DNA of 64,000 nt from Diabrotica undecimpunctata (lineage: Eukaryota; Arthropoda; Insecta; Coleoptera; Chrysomelidae). The DNA lies in the NCBI RefSeq assembly GCF_040954645.1, contig NC_092806.1, positions 81,733,943 to 81,797,942 on the forward strand. Reading direction: 5' to 3'. The stretch's first letter is position 1, and every line of letters begins with the position of its first letter. Of this stretch, positions 42,515 through 53,135 are shown piece by piece. Both the position numbers and the translations under genes were made by a program. Under the pieces are notes generated by a model. That model searched no databases. It saw nothing but the letters and a program-made list of their open reading frames with translations, and was not told the origin of the DNA.

Positions 42515-44743
42515 ATGCCTCGTGTCAGAAATAAGGAAATACGGTCGCAATGGAGCAATCAACAGCTAGAATCCGCAATTGCAGCAGTAATGAATGGAAT
42601 GTCATACAATGCAGCAAGTCAAAGGTATAATATTTCTAGACGCACTTTGAAACGCTATGTAGAAAAAAATAGTACCAAAAAGGCAAAAATGGGGAGAAAG
42701 ACTATTTTGAATATAGATCAAGAAAACGAATTGTCTCGACGAATTGTTAGATTGGCAGAAGTTGGGTATCCCCTCAGCAATAAAACTTTAAAAAAATGTG
42801 TGTTTACTTATTGTGAACAAAACAATTTGCCACACTTTTTTTCACAAGGAACCAAAATGGCTGGACGTTATTGGTTAAAAGGATTTTTGCAAAGACACCC
42901 TGAAATATCGATAAGGAAAGCACAAAACATGAATCCTGCTCGGGCTCAAAAATTGAACAAGTTCATAGTAAAAGACTATTTTGACAAATTAAGGGGTGTA
43001 CTTCAAGAATTAGATTTAATCGACAAACCTGAAAGAATTTACAATGTGGACGAGAAAGGCTGCAGACTCAGTCTGCATCATCAACAGACCGTTCTAGCAA
43101 AGTAAGGCGCGAAACGCGTACATTTGGTTGCTCCGGAACATGGGGAAAATGTAACTATTGTTAGCTGTGCTAACGCCAATGGTACCGCTATTCCTCCTGC
43201 CGTTTTGTTTAAAGGACGGCGCATGAAGCCCGAATGGAAATATAATTTGCCTCATGGCACGTTGGCGTTGATGACCCCTAAAGGCAGTATGAATGTGGAA
43301 ACCTTCATTATTTGGTTGGAGCATTTAGCAAAATATAAATTGGAGGGAAAGTGTCTTTTAATATTTGATGGAGCCTCATGTCACTTAGACATTTCAATTG
43401 TCGAAGCTGCCGAGAAATATCAAATAACCCTTCTGTGTTTGCCTAGCAACACAACTCATGAACTCCAGCCAATGGACAAAGCTGTGTTTCGTTCCTTTGA
43501 ACACCACTGGGACGAACAAGTGTTGTTGTATTGGACCAAATACAAAGAACGTGCTTTAATAAAGCAGCGATTTGGGGAAATATTTGCGATAGTGTGGGAT
43601 AAGGCATTGACACCTTCTAACATTAAATCAGGCTTTGCTGCAACAGGAATATTTCCTTATAACCCCGATGCTATACCTGAAGTTGCTTTTGCCCCAAGTA
43701 TTTTATCAGAAATTGAGAACATTGATCCCACTCCCATTAATGTACGCCAGAAAACACCATCTCCTACTCCAGGCTGTTCATATAACTCCTCTCAACAAAA
43801 AAGGGTACCAAACTATCAAAAGACCCAAGATTACAAAAAAAAGAAATCTAGAACTGAAACATCCTCAAGTGATAGTGATAGCGAACCCATTAATGTACGC
43901 CAGAAAACACCATCTCCTACTCCAGGCTGTTCATATAATTCCTCTCAACAAAAAAGTGTACCAAAACATCAAAAGACTCAAGATTACAAAAAAAAAGAAA
44001 CCTAGAACTGAATCATCATCAAGTGATAGTGATAGCAGACCCATTAATCTGCGCCAGAAAACTCCACCACCAACTGCAGGCTATTCAAAAAGCTCTTCCC
44101 AACAAAACTGTTTGCCACAATACCAAAAGACGCCAATTCACATGAAAAAGAAGTCTAAAACACAAACTTCATCAAGTGAGAGTTCTGGCAGTTATACTTC
44201 GGAATCAGAAGACAGCGGCGAAGAAGTTGAATTGGCAATAAATCAGTTTCATAAAAAAAAGGAAACTTTCCTTATTAATTCTGAAAAAAATGATTTGGAG
44301 GTTTATAACAAAGAGAATAACAATCTTCTAGAAGAAAAAAGTAATACTGAAGAAATAAAAACTTGCCAGGGCAAAACTTTGGACACATCGTTTACGGAAA
44401 TGCTTGAGACTCCGGCAAAAATTGAAAAAAAAAATACACAAAATGGAAAGAAGGCAATAAATAGCAGAGCTATAGTGGTAAAAAAAATGTATTTTCTACC
44501 ACTAGCACAGGTCCACGAACAGATATAAATAAAGGCACGAAACAAACTCTACCAGGTTGCTTGGTAAAGAAAAACAAAAAATCAGAAGACGTAGCAAAAT
44601 GGTTTTGCAAAATTTGCGACAAAGCTGAAATAAAAGACATGCGACTATGCTTTATATGTGTACAGTACGTTCATGAAGAATGTGTAGGGCTGACAAAATT
44701 CGATAAGGAATCCCTTACCTGTCCTGATTGTACCCCACAATAA
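42515..44743 (+). pseudogene. pogo transposase with Ser/Asp-rich repeats and C-terminal PHD finger
   Basis: Starts at ATG 42515, six bases after a TTGTTTTAG acceptor, so a 5' intron is likely. N-terminus: pipsqueak/CENP-B-type helix-turn-helix (QWSNQQLESAIAAVMNG, RRTLKRYV). Catalytic acids: Asp in NVDEKG (43049), Asp in IFDGASCH (43367) and Asp in QPMDKAVF (43475), i.e. the DDD set of pogo/Tigger. Then three imperfect repeats of about 53 aa (INVRQKTPSPTPGCSYNSS, with TSSSDSDS). The C-terminus is a C4HC3 finger (FCKICDK, LCFICVQYVHEEC, CPDC), probably a PHD domain. A TAA at 43103-43105, a shift in an A-run at about 43990 and another at about 44530 break it. Confidence 0.85.
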
Positions 44744-45150
44744 TGTTCCTTAATTTTAAGTTATTTTAGTTAAAAATTCTTTATTTTGACATTTTAGTTT
44801 TTACAAAAAGGATTTTTTAATATCTTTGTTTGGTTAAATGTTTTTTATAGTGTCAATAAATATAAGATTTTGTAAGTATATGATGTTTTTTAATATTTAT
44901 TTCCACATCATTTAGTGTTTTAGGTAAGCGCATATTACCTTCACTCGACTGGGCATATTACCTTCAGGGGTTGGCAATATGCCCAGATTGAGGGGTTTAA
45001 AAAAAAATCGATATGAAAAAAAAATAATTGCCAAACAATAAAAAAACTAGCGATGTTTAAACACCTAAACATTGGTATAGTGTTAAAAAATATATGAAAA
45101 ATATATTTTTGTAGCAATAAATTCAAAATTCCCTTAACATGGGCATATTG
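44744..45150 (+). other. pogo 3' untranslated and subterminal region
   Basis: AT-rich, with AATAAATATAAG (about 44856) as likely polyadenylation signal, then several GGGCATATT/AATATGCCC repeats leading into the inverted end. No frame is seen. Confidence 0.6.
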
Positions 45151-45152
45151 TA

Positions 45153-46147
45153 TTCAGTTACCTTATCTATGGCAAAGAAAAAAGATTACCAATATATAAA
45201 GCTAATTTTCAGGTAACATTAAATAAACCAAAAGTCATTATACCAAAGTACACAGAATCCCCACAAATAAACTTTGTCTTACTTGTATCCATATTGAGTG
45301 ACTATAATGATCACGTAATAATGTATACCGATAGTTCCAAAAAAGAGGATGGTGCCACAGGTTGCGCAGTTTACATTCCACATAAAAGCGAATCTTTGAA
45401 AATTAAACTTCCATCACATTGTACAATATATACTGCTGAAGCGGTAGCTATCGAAAAAGCATTAGATTGGCTAGATTCACACAATTTAAATAAAGCAGTA
45501 ATATTATCAGATTCATTATCGGTCATTAAAGGATTAAACTCAGATATGACTCAACATAACAGAAATAATATTCTTTGTGCTATTAAAAATAAAACATATA
45601 GTAAAGATATAACAGTTATTTGGGTTAAAAGTCACATTGGTATCGAGGGAAATGAACTGGTTGACCAGCTTGCTGAAGATGCGACCCATGTTGGACTCTA
45701 TATTCCCATATTTACATTGGAGGACTTACAACAACATTATTATAACAAAATTTTTATAAATTATTTATTTATTTTTATAAATATTATACTATCCACCCTA
45801 CCTTACCACAAGATGTTGACTATATTTTCAAATATGCAATGCCAAAGAAGTTGATATCCACAATTACACGACTGAAAACTAATCACGGTGCATTCCCAGC
45901 TCACTTGGCTAAGTTAAATATTATCCCTTCTGGGGTATGCTCATGCGATAATATATCACAATGTGACATCAACCATATTCTTTTTAAGTGCGATAAACAT
46001 AGGTATGAAACAGATCAGCTGTATTCAAAACTATCAGAACTTAAAATTCAGACTCCCATAAACATCACCCATTTACTCTCCTTAGATAGTAGAGAAGTAT
46101 ACGAACTAATATGTAACTTTTTATTTAAAGTTGGTTACATTATTTAA
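45153..46147 (+). pseudogene. I-like LINE ORF2 end: RNase H and C-terminal Cys/His motif
   Basis: RNase H residues are visible: Asp in MYTDSSKKEDG, Glu in TAEAVAIEKAL, Asp in ILSDSLSVI, and His/Asp in KSHIGIEGNELVDQLAED (about 45310-45690). After a frame change near 45780-45840 comes the C-terminal motif CSCDNISQCDINHILFKC, the finger found at the end of I-clade ORF2. RNase H separates this element from Jockey and CR1 types that lack it. The reading ends at TAA 46145-46147. Confidence 0.8.
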
Positions 46148-46219
46148 AAACTAATATCTTACATTACAATTCTGTGGCTAAAGGACTAGTTTCCAAGCCA
46201 ACTCACCAAACACACACAC
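46148..46219 (+). other. I-like LINE 3' untranslated end with CA-repeat tail
   Basis: 72 bases from the ORF2 stop to a CACACACACA tail, directly followed by the second copy of the 13-bp target duplication (46220-46232). Confidence 0.7.
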
Positions 46220-47723
46220 ACAATGAGGTTACAGAAAACCCACAAGTAAATAAAATGATATCAACAGGAAATAAGAACAATGAAAATGTCTTTATTTATA
46301 CGTCCATGGAAAACGTTGAGGCGGATAACTCAGACACAGATACAGCCCATAGTGCTGAATCTTCAAATAAAAATAGGTTCTCATTGTTAGATGAAATAAT
46401 AAACAATAAAGCCTATCAACTTATCGTTAAAAGAGCGCCTTTTGCAAATTATTTAAAACGCGAATGCGAGAATTTTGAAGGACATAAAATAATAAGAGCT
46501 ACTATTTCAGCTGACGAAGAAAGTGTAACACAATTCCTAAAAGAAAATGCGTGAAAAAATACTTTATACATTTATCTCTTATCTCAAGAATTACGACCAA
46601 TATTTCAGAATGTATGGCGTAAATATTTTACAACATTAAAATTGATTGAATGTACTAAATTAGTTAACAATGTATTACCAGAAGAAAGAAATCAACTAAT
46701 AAAATATAAGCACGACGGCAAAACAAATCATCGAGGAATTTCAGAGACTCTTAGAGCTTTAAAAATAAACTACTACTGGAAATCAATGAAGAAGGATATA
46801 GAAAAATATATAAACGAATGTGAAATATGCCAAAGATCAAAATATATAATATTAACCCACACATCCTCCAAGCCTTTTGAGATAATACATATAGATACTT
46901 ATAAAGTTGGCAATCAAAGATTTTTAACAATTATAGATCAATTTTCAAAATATGGCCAAGCGTTACCATATTTTGGCACAGCGATATCAGCGTTTAAACA
47001 ATTAGTACATTTCTTTTCATTTTTCGGAATACCGAAGCAAATTTTTGCAGACAGTGGCGGAGAATTCAAAAATGACGTTGTAGATAAATTACTAAAAACG
47101 CATCAAATAAAAATACATTTTACTACTCCATATCATCACCAATCCAATTCCCTGGTAGAAAGATTCCATTCTATCTTAACTGAGCACTTAAGATTACAAA
47201 AAGAAAAAGATAAAGATGCAGATAATATTTCTATTATGCCTTATGCTCTTAGTGCCTATAATAGTACTATACACACAGCAACTGGCCATACACCTTTCGA
47301 ATTAGTATCGGGACATACAGACAGTAAAGATCCCATGAGACTTATTCCAGCACAAGCTTATACTAAATATGTTAATGCATATCGAAATAATACTCAAGCT
47401 CTTACAAGTATACAAGAAGAAAATCAAAAACTTAAAGAAAACATAATTGGAAAAAGAAATAAAGATAGGAATTCAAAGGATCCTCGTTTAGGATCACAAG
47501 TTTATAGAAAAACAGAAACTCGCGGAGGAAAATTAAGTAGAAAATATACTGGACCTATATACTTACACTAATATTAGAAAATGGGAAAATAGAAATTGAA
47601 AATCCCAAGAATAAAAAGAAGATAATAGTCCACATAAAAGAAACTAAAATAATGCCTAATATTTCAGATTTATCGTCGGAATCTTCGGAGCAGTCAACTA
47701 TATCAACGCAAGAGACAACTTAG
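46220..47723 (+). pseudogene. Errantivirus pol, linker and integrase part
   Basis: Coding resumes at the LINE target duplication. One TGA (46552-46554) interrupts an otherwise open frame. The integrase has its zinc finger with CEICQRSK (about 46815-46840), Asp in IIHIDTYKV (about 46890), Asp in IFADSGGEF (about 47045) and Glu in NSLVERFHS (about 47155), then the C-terminal KYTGPIYLH. A one-base shift near 47570 moves the tail to the frame ending at TAA about 47721-47723 (SSESSEQSTISTQETT). It would have integrated viral cDNA. The N-terminal half of pol lies 25 kb upstream, before the LINE. Confidence 0.8.
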
Positions 47724-48768
47724 TCAAGTTTGAAGATGTAACTACATACCCAGGACTACTACCTTTTAGATTGGGTACCTCCAAAATAATTTCTACACAC
47801 TGGACATTTATACAAATTTACAATTTGACTTCTGTCATACAAGAATTTTATTTATTGAAAAATGAACCTCAAAGACTACATACAAGTTTCAGAAACCAAA
47901 CAAGTTATTATCCAGAATTAGAAAACTCATTTATCCCTTTAATTACGTTACAAAATAAAATAGAAGAACAGATATATCAAATTAATCCACCTTTGTATAA
48001 GGAAGAAAAGAGAATAAAAAGAGGACTTCTAAATGCTCTAGGAACAATAATAAAATGTATTACAGGAAATATAGCCCAAGAAGACGCACAAAGAATAGAA
48101 AACGAAATAAAAAAATTAAAAGATAATCAAAATAACCTAAAAGTAAATTCCCTAAGACAAATATCTTTATTGCAAGATTCTATAAATACTTTTAATAATG
48201 CTATAAATAATATTTCACATAATCAATTGATTTTGAAATCAAAAATTGAAACTATAGAGAATAAATTAGCTTTATTTGAAAAAAGTATGTATACACATAT
48301 TCAGTCATTTATAGTGATAAATCAAATTACTTTACTTTATCAAACAATTTATGATATTTTTGAAAAAGGAGAAACTGCAATCTCATTTGCCAAAATAAAT
48401 ACCTTGCACAATTCTATAGTAAATCCAATTGAACTTTTAAATGAAATAAAGAAAGCAAAATCTCAGACAAAGTCAAAATTAATGCCTTTTGATTCTACAC
48501 TAGGAAAAATAGTTCAGTATGAGAAAATAATAAATATTAAGAGCTATTCAGTAAATTCTATAATTACATTTGTATTAGAGATTCCATTAGTTGAATCGGA
48601 AATATATGATTATTACCAACTATTCCCTATTCCTATTCCTATGAATAACTCAAATTATCTTATTCATTTACCTTACAAACCTTTCCTTGCACTTAATGAA
48701 TTTAGCTATATCTACATGGAAGATATATGCACAGAAATAGACTCATACGTGCTTACGTGTACATACGT
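47655..48768 (+). pseudogene. Errantivirus env (fusion-type glycoprotein), N-terminal part
   Basis: The frame opens behind an acceptor-like TAATATTTCAG (about 47656-47666) with a hydrophobic leader, FIVGIFGAVNYI. A furin-type site RIKR (48011-48022) is followed by a Gly/Leu-rich fusion-peptide-like stretch, then a long helical region, the layout of insect errantivirus and baculovirus F-type envelope proteins. No ATG is seen at the leader, as expected if env is made from spliced RNA. The frame runs without stop to the RTE-like LINE at 48769. The C-terminal part is displaced to 52319. Confidence 0.72.
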
Positions 48769-49388
48769 GCTTTTGGGTATGGAATCATACATGCCCATTA
48801 ACTCAGCTCACGGAGCACAGAGTCACCTTCTCTGTCGCTCACGTGGGTAACTCCAACCTGGCGCGTCCAAGCCGCGGGGGTGGACATCTATCACTTTAGT
48901 AGGCCGGAGTGAATAGATGACTAAGTTCAGGTTGGGACCCAGTTCTGTGGGGTATAACACGGACCCCTGCCTAGGGATACAGGTGAAGACCACAACGGTA
49001 GGCACGGCGGAGAAGAAGATATTCGGTACGGCGTGGATGGCGGAAGTGGCATCCCTGGATTTTAGGGATTGTATAAAATCAATAGTAGCGGCTTATCCAG
49101 AGTGGACGGCTACGAACAGCGTCTGACCCAGAGTGGGCGGCTGAATACTAGGTCCTCCAAAAGGGGGTTTTGGCGTCAGGCGTTAGCAATCTGGCACATA
49201 GAAAAAACCTCAAGGGCTGAAAAACAAAGGGCAAAATGAAAAAAACAAAGATTAATCCCCGGGTGGTAACCCACACCTCTGAAGGAGGAAGCCCCATCGG
49301 ATACGGGGGGCAGTTTTGCTTTAAGTGAAAGAAGCCCAGCTTCAAAACTCAACCAAACAACAACAAAAAGAAAGAAAAGCCAGAGAAA
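48769..49388 (+). other. RTE-like LINE 5' region
   Basis: GC-richer than its surroundings, with short frames but no recognised domain. The main frame is open back to about 49320 without an ATG, so the true start is unclear; the endonuclease begins at about 49390 with LALGTWNVQGW. Confidence 0.6.
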
Positions 49389-52279
49389 ACTCGCACTCGG
49401 CACATGGAACGTACAAGGATGGCGAACAAAGGACAAAGAGGTAATAGCGGAATTCGAAAGAATGAAACTAGATATAATGATAATGACTGAGACGAAAAAG
49501 AAAGGAAATGGTACCGAAAAAATGGGAGAAGTTATTCACTGTTGGAGCGGAATAGATAAGAAAGAAAGGGCAAAAGCACGAATTGCAATTATACTGAAAA
49601 AGAAATGGGAACACGCAATCGAAAACTGGGAACCAATAAACGAAAGAATTGCCAAGCTTAACTTAAAAGTATACGGAAGACAAATTATCTTACTAGCAGT
49701 ATACGGTCCAACAGAAGACAGCTCAATTGCAGAAAAAGAACAATTCATAGAACAACTGCAAGAAGAAATCGAAAAGAGAAAGAAGAACCAAGAAATAATT
49801 ATCGCCGGTGACCTAAATGGAAGAACAGGAAGAAAAAAAAACGACAGAACAGTTGGTAGATTTGGAGAAGATATAATGAACGATAACGGGGAGAGATTGA
49901 TTGAGCTATGCGAAATAAACAACTTAAAGATCACAAACGGCTTCTACAAACATAAAGACATACACAAATACACTTGGACACAAGAAACAAGAAAATTGAG
50001 GTCTATTATTGATTATGTTATAGTAAACCACGAAAGCTCGATAAAAATAAAAGACGTAAGAGTAAAGCGAGGCGCAGAATGCGGCACAGATCACAAACTA
50101 GTAATCGCTTGGATGGAATTCCCCTTCATATGGACCCAACAGAAACCGACACAGGGAGAGTCTGACCAAGTTACGGCTCCGGCTACACCTGTCAATACGT
50201 GCTCAACACAAGAAAAGAAATTCAAAATCAATTTATTAGAAGAAGACTCAATAAAAGACCTATATAAGCGAAGATTGGACCAAAAGCTAGAAGAGTTTCG
50301 GTATGAATCATTAGAACAAACATACGAACACATAAAAACCTGCATGAAGACAGCAGCCCTAGAAGCTCTTGGAGAAGTGGACCAAAAATACACCCAACAA
50401 ACTACGAAATTAACCGAAGACACACTAACATGCATAAAAGAGAAAAAAGAACTTCATATAAAATACCTGAACACAAAAAACTATGAGGACTTGGAACTAT
50501 ACAGAAAAAAAAATAAAGAAGTGAAAAGAAAAGTAGCAAATGAAAAAAATGAAAGATGGGAAAAAACATGCACAGAGATAGAACAGCACATAGGAGGAAC
50601 GAGAAATTCAGAGTCATGGCGCATCTTAAAGTTGCTCCAAAGAAATAAGACAGAGAAAATCAAGATCGGTCAAATCAAAGAAAACGAATGGCAAGAATAC
50701 TATAAAAAATTGCTAACCGAAGACCGCCCCGAATTCAAACAATCAGAAATAGACGGAATAGAAATCTACACACATGACGAAATCGAATTAAGCCTAGCTG
50801 AGGTAAAAAGAACGATCAAAACTTTAAAGAACAAAAAAGCAGAAGGTCCCGGCGGAATACCAAATAAATTGATAAAAAACGGATCGGAAAAGTTATTCCG
50901 TATGATACATAAAATGTTTGAGAGAGCACTGAATGGAGAAGACTTACCGGCAGAATGGACTCAAGCATATATGACATCAATATACAAGAAAGGAAATAGA
51001 AAAAACTGCGAAAACTATCGGGGAATCAGCATTATATCGTCTATAGGCAGACTGTATGGAAAGACCATAAAGGAAAAATTAGAAATATATATACAAGATA
51101 AAATCGGAGAAGACCAGGCAGGTTTCACAGCGGGGAAAGCATGCTTAGACCACATTTACACGGTCGAACAACTAATAGAAAAAAGAATGGCCAAAAATAG
51201 ATCCGTTCATCTGGCTTTTGTTGATCTTAAGAAGGCATATGACAATACCTAGAACCAAGCTATGGGAAGCAATGGAAGACATCGAAGTTCCACGAAGATT
51301 AATAAACGCGGTAAAAGCACTCTACAAGAATAACGAAGTAGCTATCAAAACGGGCAATAGAATATGCAGGCCATTTAAGACGACAAAGGGACTACTACAG
51401 GGTTGCTCCACATCCCCCACCCTGTTCAAAATATTCCTGGAAAAAACCCTGAAACCATGGAAAAGAAAGTGCGAAGGAATGGGTATACCAGTAAGGAACG
51501 AATATCTATATACGCTAAGTTTTGCCGACGACCAAATAGTGATCGCACAAGACGAGGATGACCTCAGTTTTATGATGAGAAAACTGGAGCAGGAATATAC
51601 AAAGAATGGGATGGAAATAAACCTAAAGAAAACTGAATACCTAACAACGGAGAATACAGAAATAAAACAGCTGGAAATAGACGAAGGTAAACAAATCAAA
51701 GGAACAGACAAGTATAAGTATTTAGGTTTCATAATATCAAACAAAGGAACAACGGAGGAAGAGATAAAAAATAGACTAGGACAAACAAGAGACTGCATAC
51801 GAAAATTGAACCCGGTACTATGGGATAAGAACATCAGCATGAAAACAAAGAAAAAAATATATAATACCATGACAAGAAGTATCCTCACTTATGGGTGTGA
51901 AAATTGGACAATAAATAAGAAAACCAAAAACAAAATAAGAGCAACAGAGATGGAATTCCTAAGGAGAAGCTGCAGAGTAACAAGAAGAGACAGAATAAAT
52001 AACATGGTGATTAAGAGGAGAATGGGAATGAACTCCGACATAATAGACTACATCGAACAGAAGAGATTAACATGGTACGGACATGTTAGAAGAGCAGACC
52101 AAAATCGGTGGATAAATAGAATAACAGAGTGGAGCCCGATAGGAAGAAGAAAGAGAGGCAGACCCCGAAGATCTTTCAGAGATGAGGTGGACGAAGCAAT
52201 GAGTAGAAGAAACCTACAGGAAGGGGACTGGCTAAACAGGAAAAATTGGAGAAAACGGTTGAGTGAAGGAATACAGTGA
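49389..52279 (+). pseudogene. RTE-like LINE endonuclease-reverse transcriptase, one frameshift
   Basis: First part to 51252: endonuclease LGTWNVQGW, MIMTETKKKG, VYGPTED, IAGDLNGRTG and GTDHKLVIAW; then RT with KNKKAEGPGGIPNKLIKNG, YKKGNRKNCENYRGIS and VDLKKAYD. A one-base insertion near 51243 shifts the frame. The second part (to 52279) has KGLLQGCSTSPTLF, catalytic FADD (about 51520), YKYLGFIIS and the C-terminal LTWYGHVRRADQNRW...GRRKRGRPRR block. The first ATG of the open frame is 49462. It copies LINE RNA by target-primed reverse transcription. Probably inactive because of the shift. Confidence 0.88.
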
Positions 52280-52318
52280 AAACTGTGGAAATCCTTGTAT
52301 ATGTAAGAGTACATACGT

Positions 52319-52581
52319 AAAGGAAGTAATAAACTAACGATAACCGAAGAAGCCCCTTGTGCAGTCCAATTAATAAATTTTAAGAAAAAGGCATGTGAAC
52401 ATTTCAGATGTCAGAACAGATAAAGAAAATAGAATCTACAAGAATCAGCGACGGAAAATGGATAGTTACAGTTCCAGAAGAAGAATTACCAATTATCGAG
52501 TGCCCAAACTCAAAAGAAAATTTACCAATACATGGAAGCTACGTTTTAGAATCAGTTCCCGAATGTGAAAATCAAGAATAA
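52319..52581 (+). pseudogene. Errantivirus env, C-terminal remnant
   Basis: After the LINE the env reading resumes with a Cys-containing stretch (APCAVQLINFKKKACEHF), then a frame change near 52405 and a reading to TAA 52579-52581. No transmembrane anchor follows, although errantivirus env proteins normally end with one, so the 3' end of env appears deleted. Non-functional. Confidence 0.55.
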
Positions 52582-52670
52582 AGTCTTCCAAACAGAAAAA
52601 AATTAGTAAAAGTCACTTTGCTCATATAAATCTGTAGAACACCGGGGGATTTTTATTTCTCCTCCTGAAA
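52582..52670 (+). promoter_or_regulatory. Errantivirus polypurine tract and first bases of its 3' LTR
   Basis: ACCGGGGGAT at 52641-52650 is a plausible polypurine tract downstream of env. Only about 20 bases follow before the BEL end at 52671, so the 3' LTR is interrupted almost at its start and should resume beyond the window. This is inference, because no LTR partner can be compared. Confidence 0.45.
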
Positions 52671-53071
52671 TGTTGCTCACTGGCTGTTGGGGCAATACCT
52701 TCGATCTGGTTCGAGTGATAATAAATAATTAAAATGTGTTACCTTACGTTGGCGATCACACTTCTCTAATTACACTTAAAAACACTTACGAATTGAACAA
52801 CTTTATTTTGCACTATGATACAAACATTCTGTGGTGAAAAATGAGCGAATTATTTTTAATTAATCAAATATGACAGTGACAATGACTGATGTTTTTTCTA
52901 ATAAAATTGAGAAGGGAGTATGTGATAATCTCGCAATTCTGTGCAAAGAATATATGCAACATCCATCGTGCATTCTCGGGTACAACTCGACTTAAAACTA
53001 AAAGTAGTTGTTTGTTTTGAAAAAAGGGTGTTCGTCATTTGGACCATAATTTTAGGTTGCGCTACGCAACA
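52671..53071 (-). repeat. 3' LTR of the older BEL
   Basis: 401 bp. On the minus strand it starts TGTTGCGTAGCGCAAC and ends GAGCAACA, so TG...CA with short inverted ends TGTTGC/GCAACA. A polypurine tract AAGAGAGGGACTA directly precedes it (about 53084-53072). The first 15 bases form a hairpin (GTTGCG/CGCAAC). The partner LTR is out of the window. Confidence 0.6.
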
Positions 53072-53135
53072 TAGTCCCTCTCTTGATGTGAACGCATAAA
53101 AAAAATGTTTATGTACAATTTAAAGAAAGGTATAA

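Larger units (their letters stand above)
42063..45150 (+). mobile_element. pogo-type DNA transposon (Tc1/mariner superfamily) inserted at TA
   Basis: Ends read CAATATGCCCACGTT (42063 on) and, inverted, CAATATGCCCATGTTAA (45150 back), flanked by the duplicated TA (42061-42062 and 45151-45152). Length is 3088 bp. GGGCATATT or its complement recurs inside both ends (about 42080, 42420, 42455, 44968 and 44985), probable transposase-binding repeats. It carries one transposase gene, broken at three points. Removing it leaves a continuous LINE reading, which confirms the borders. Confidence 0.92.
20913..46219 (+). mobile_element. I-like LINE (with RNase H), nearly full length, split by two later insertions
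   Basis: The flanking 13-bp duplication ACAATGAGGTTAC (20900-20912 and 46220-46232) defines both ends. The 5' end starts CAGTATTCG, consistent with the CAGT-type internal promoter start of I/Jockey elements, and the 3' end closes in a CA-repeat tail. Without the inserts about 5.2 kb remain: 20913-21711, 38714-42062 and 45151-46219. Content is ORF1 (nucleic-acid-binding protein with CCHC knuckles) and ORF2 (APE-type endonuclease, RT, RNase H, C-terminal Cys/His motif). Both frames are broken by stops, shifts and small deletions. Confidence 0.8.
48769..52308 (+). mobile_element. RTE-like LINE inserted in errantivirus env
   Basis: The duplication GTACATACGT (48759-48768 and 52309-52318) flanks a 3.54-kb LINE. 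A relatively GC-rich 5' region (48769-49330) precedes a long frame with APE endonuclease and RT, and the 3' untranslated end is only about 30 nt. It has a single frameshift, so it is younger than the env it interrupts. Confidence 0.85.

Noticed and set aside
46174..46240. N-terminus of the open frame starting at 46174 taken as a new protein
   Set aside because: The first part is LINE 3' end and CA tail. Errantivirus pol begins only at the target duplication (46220).
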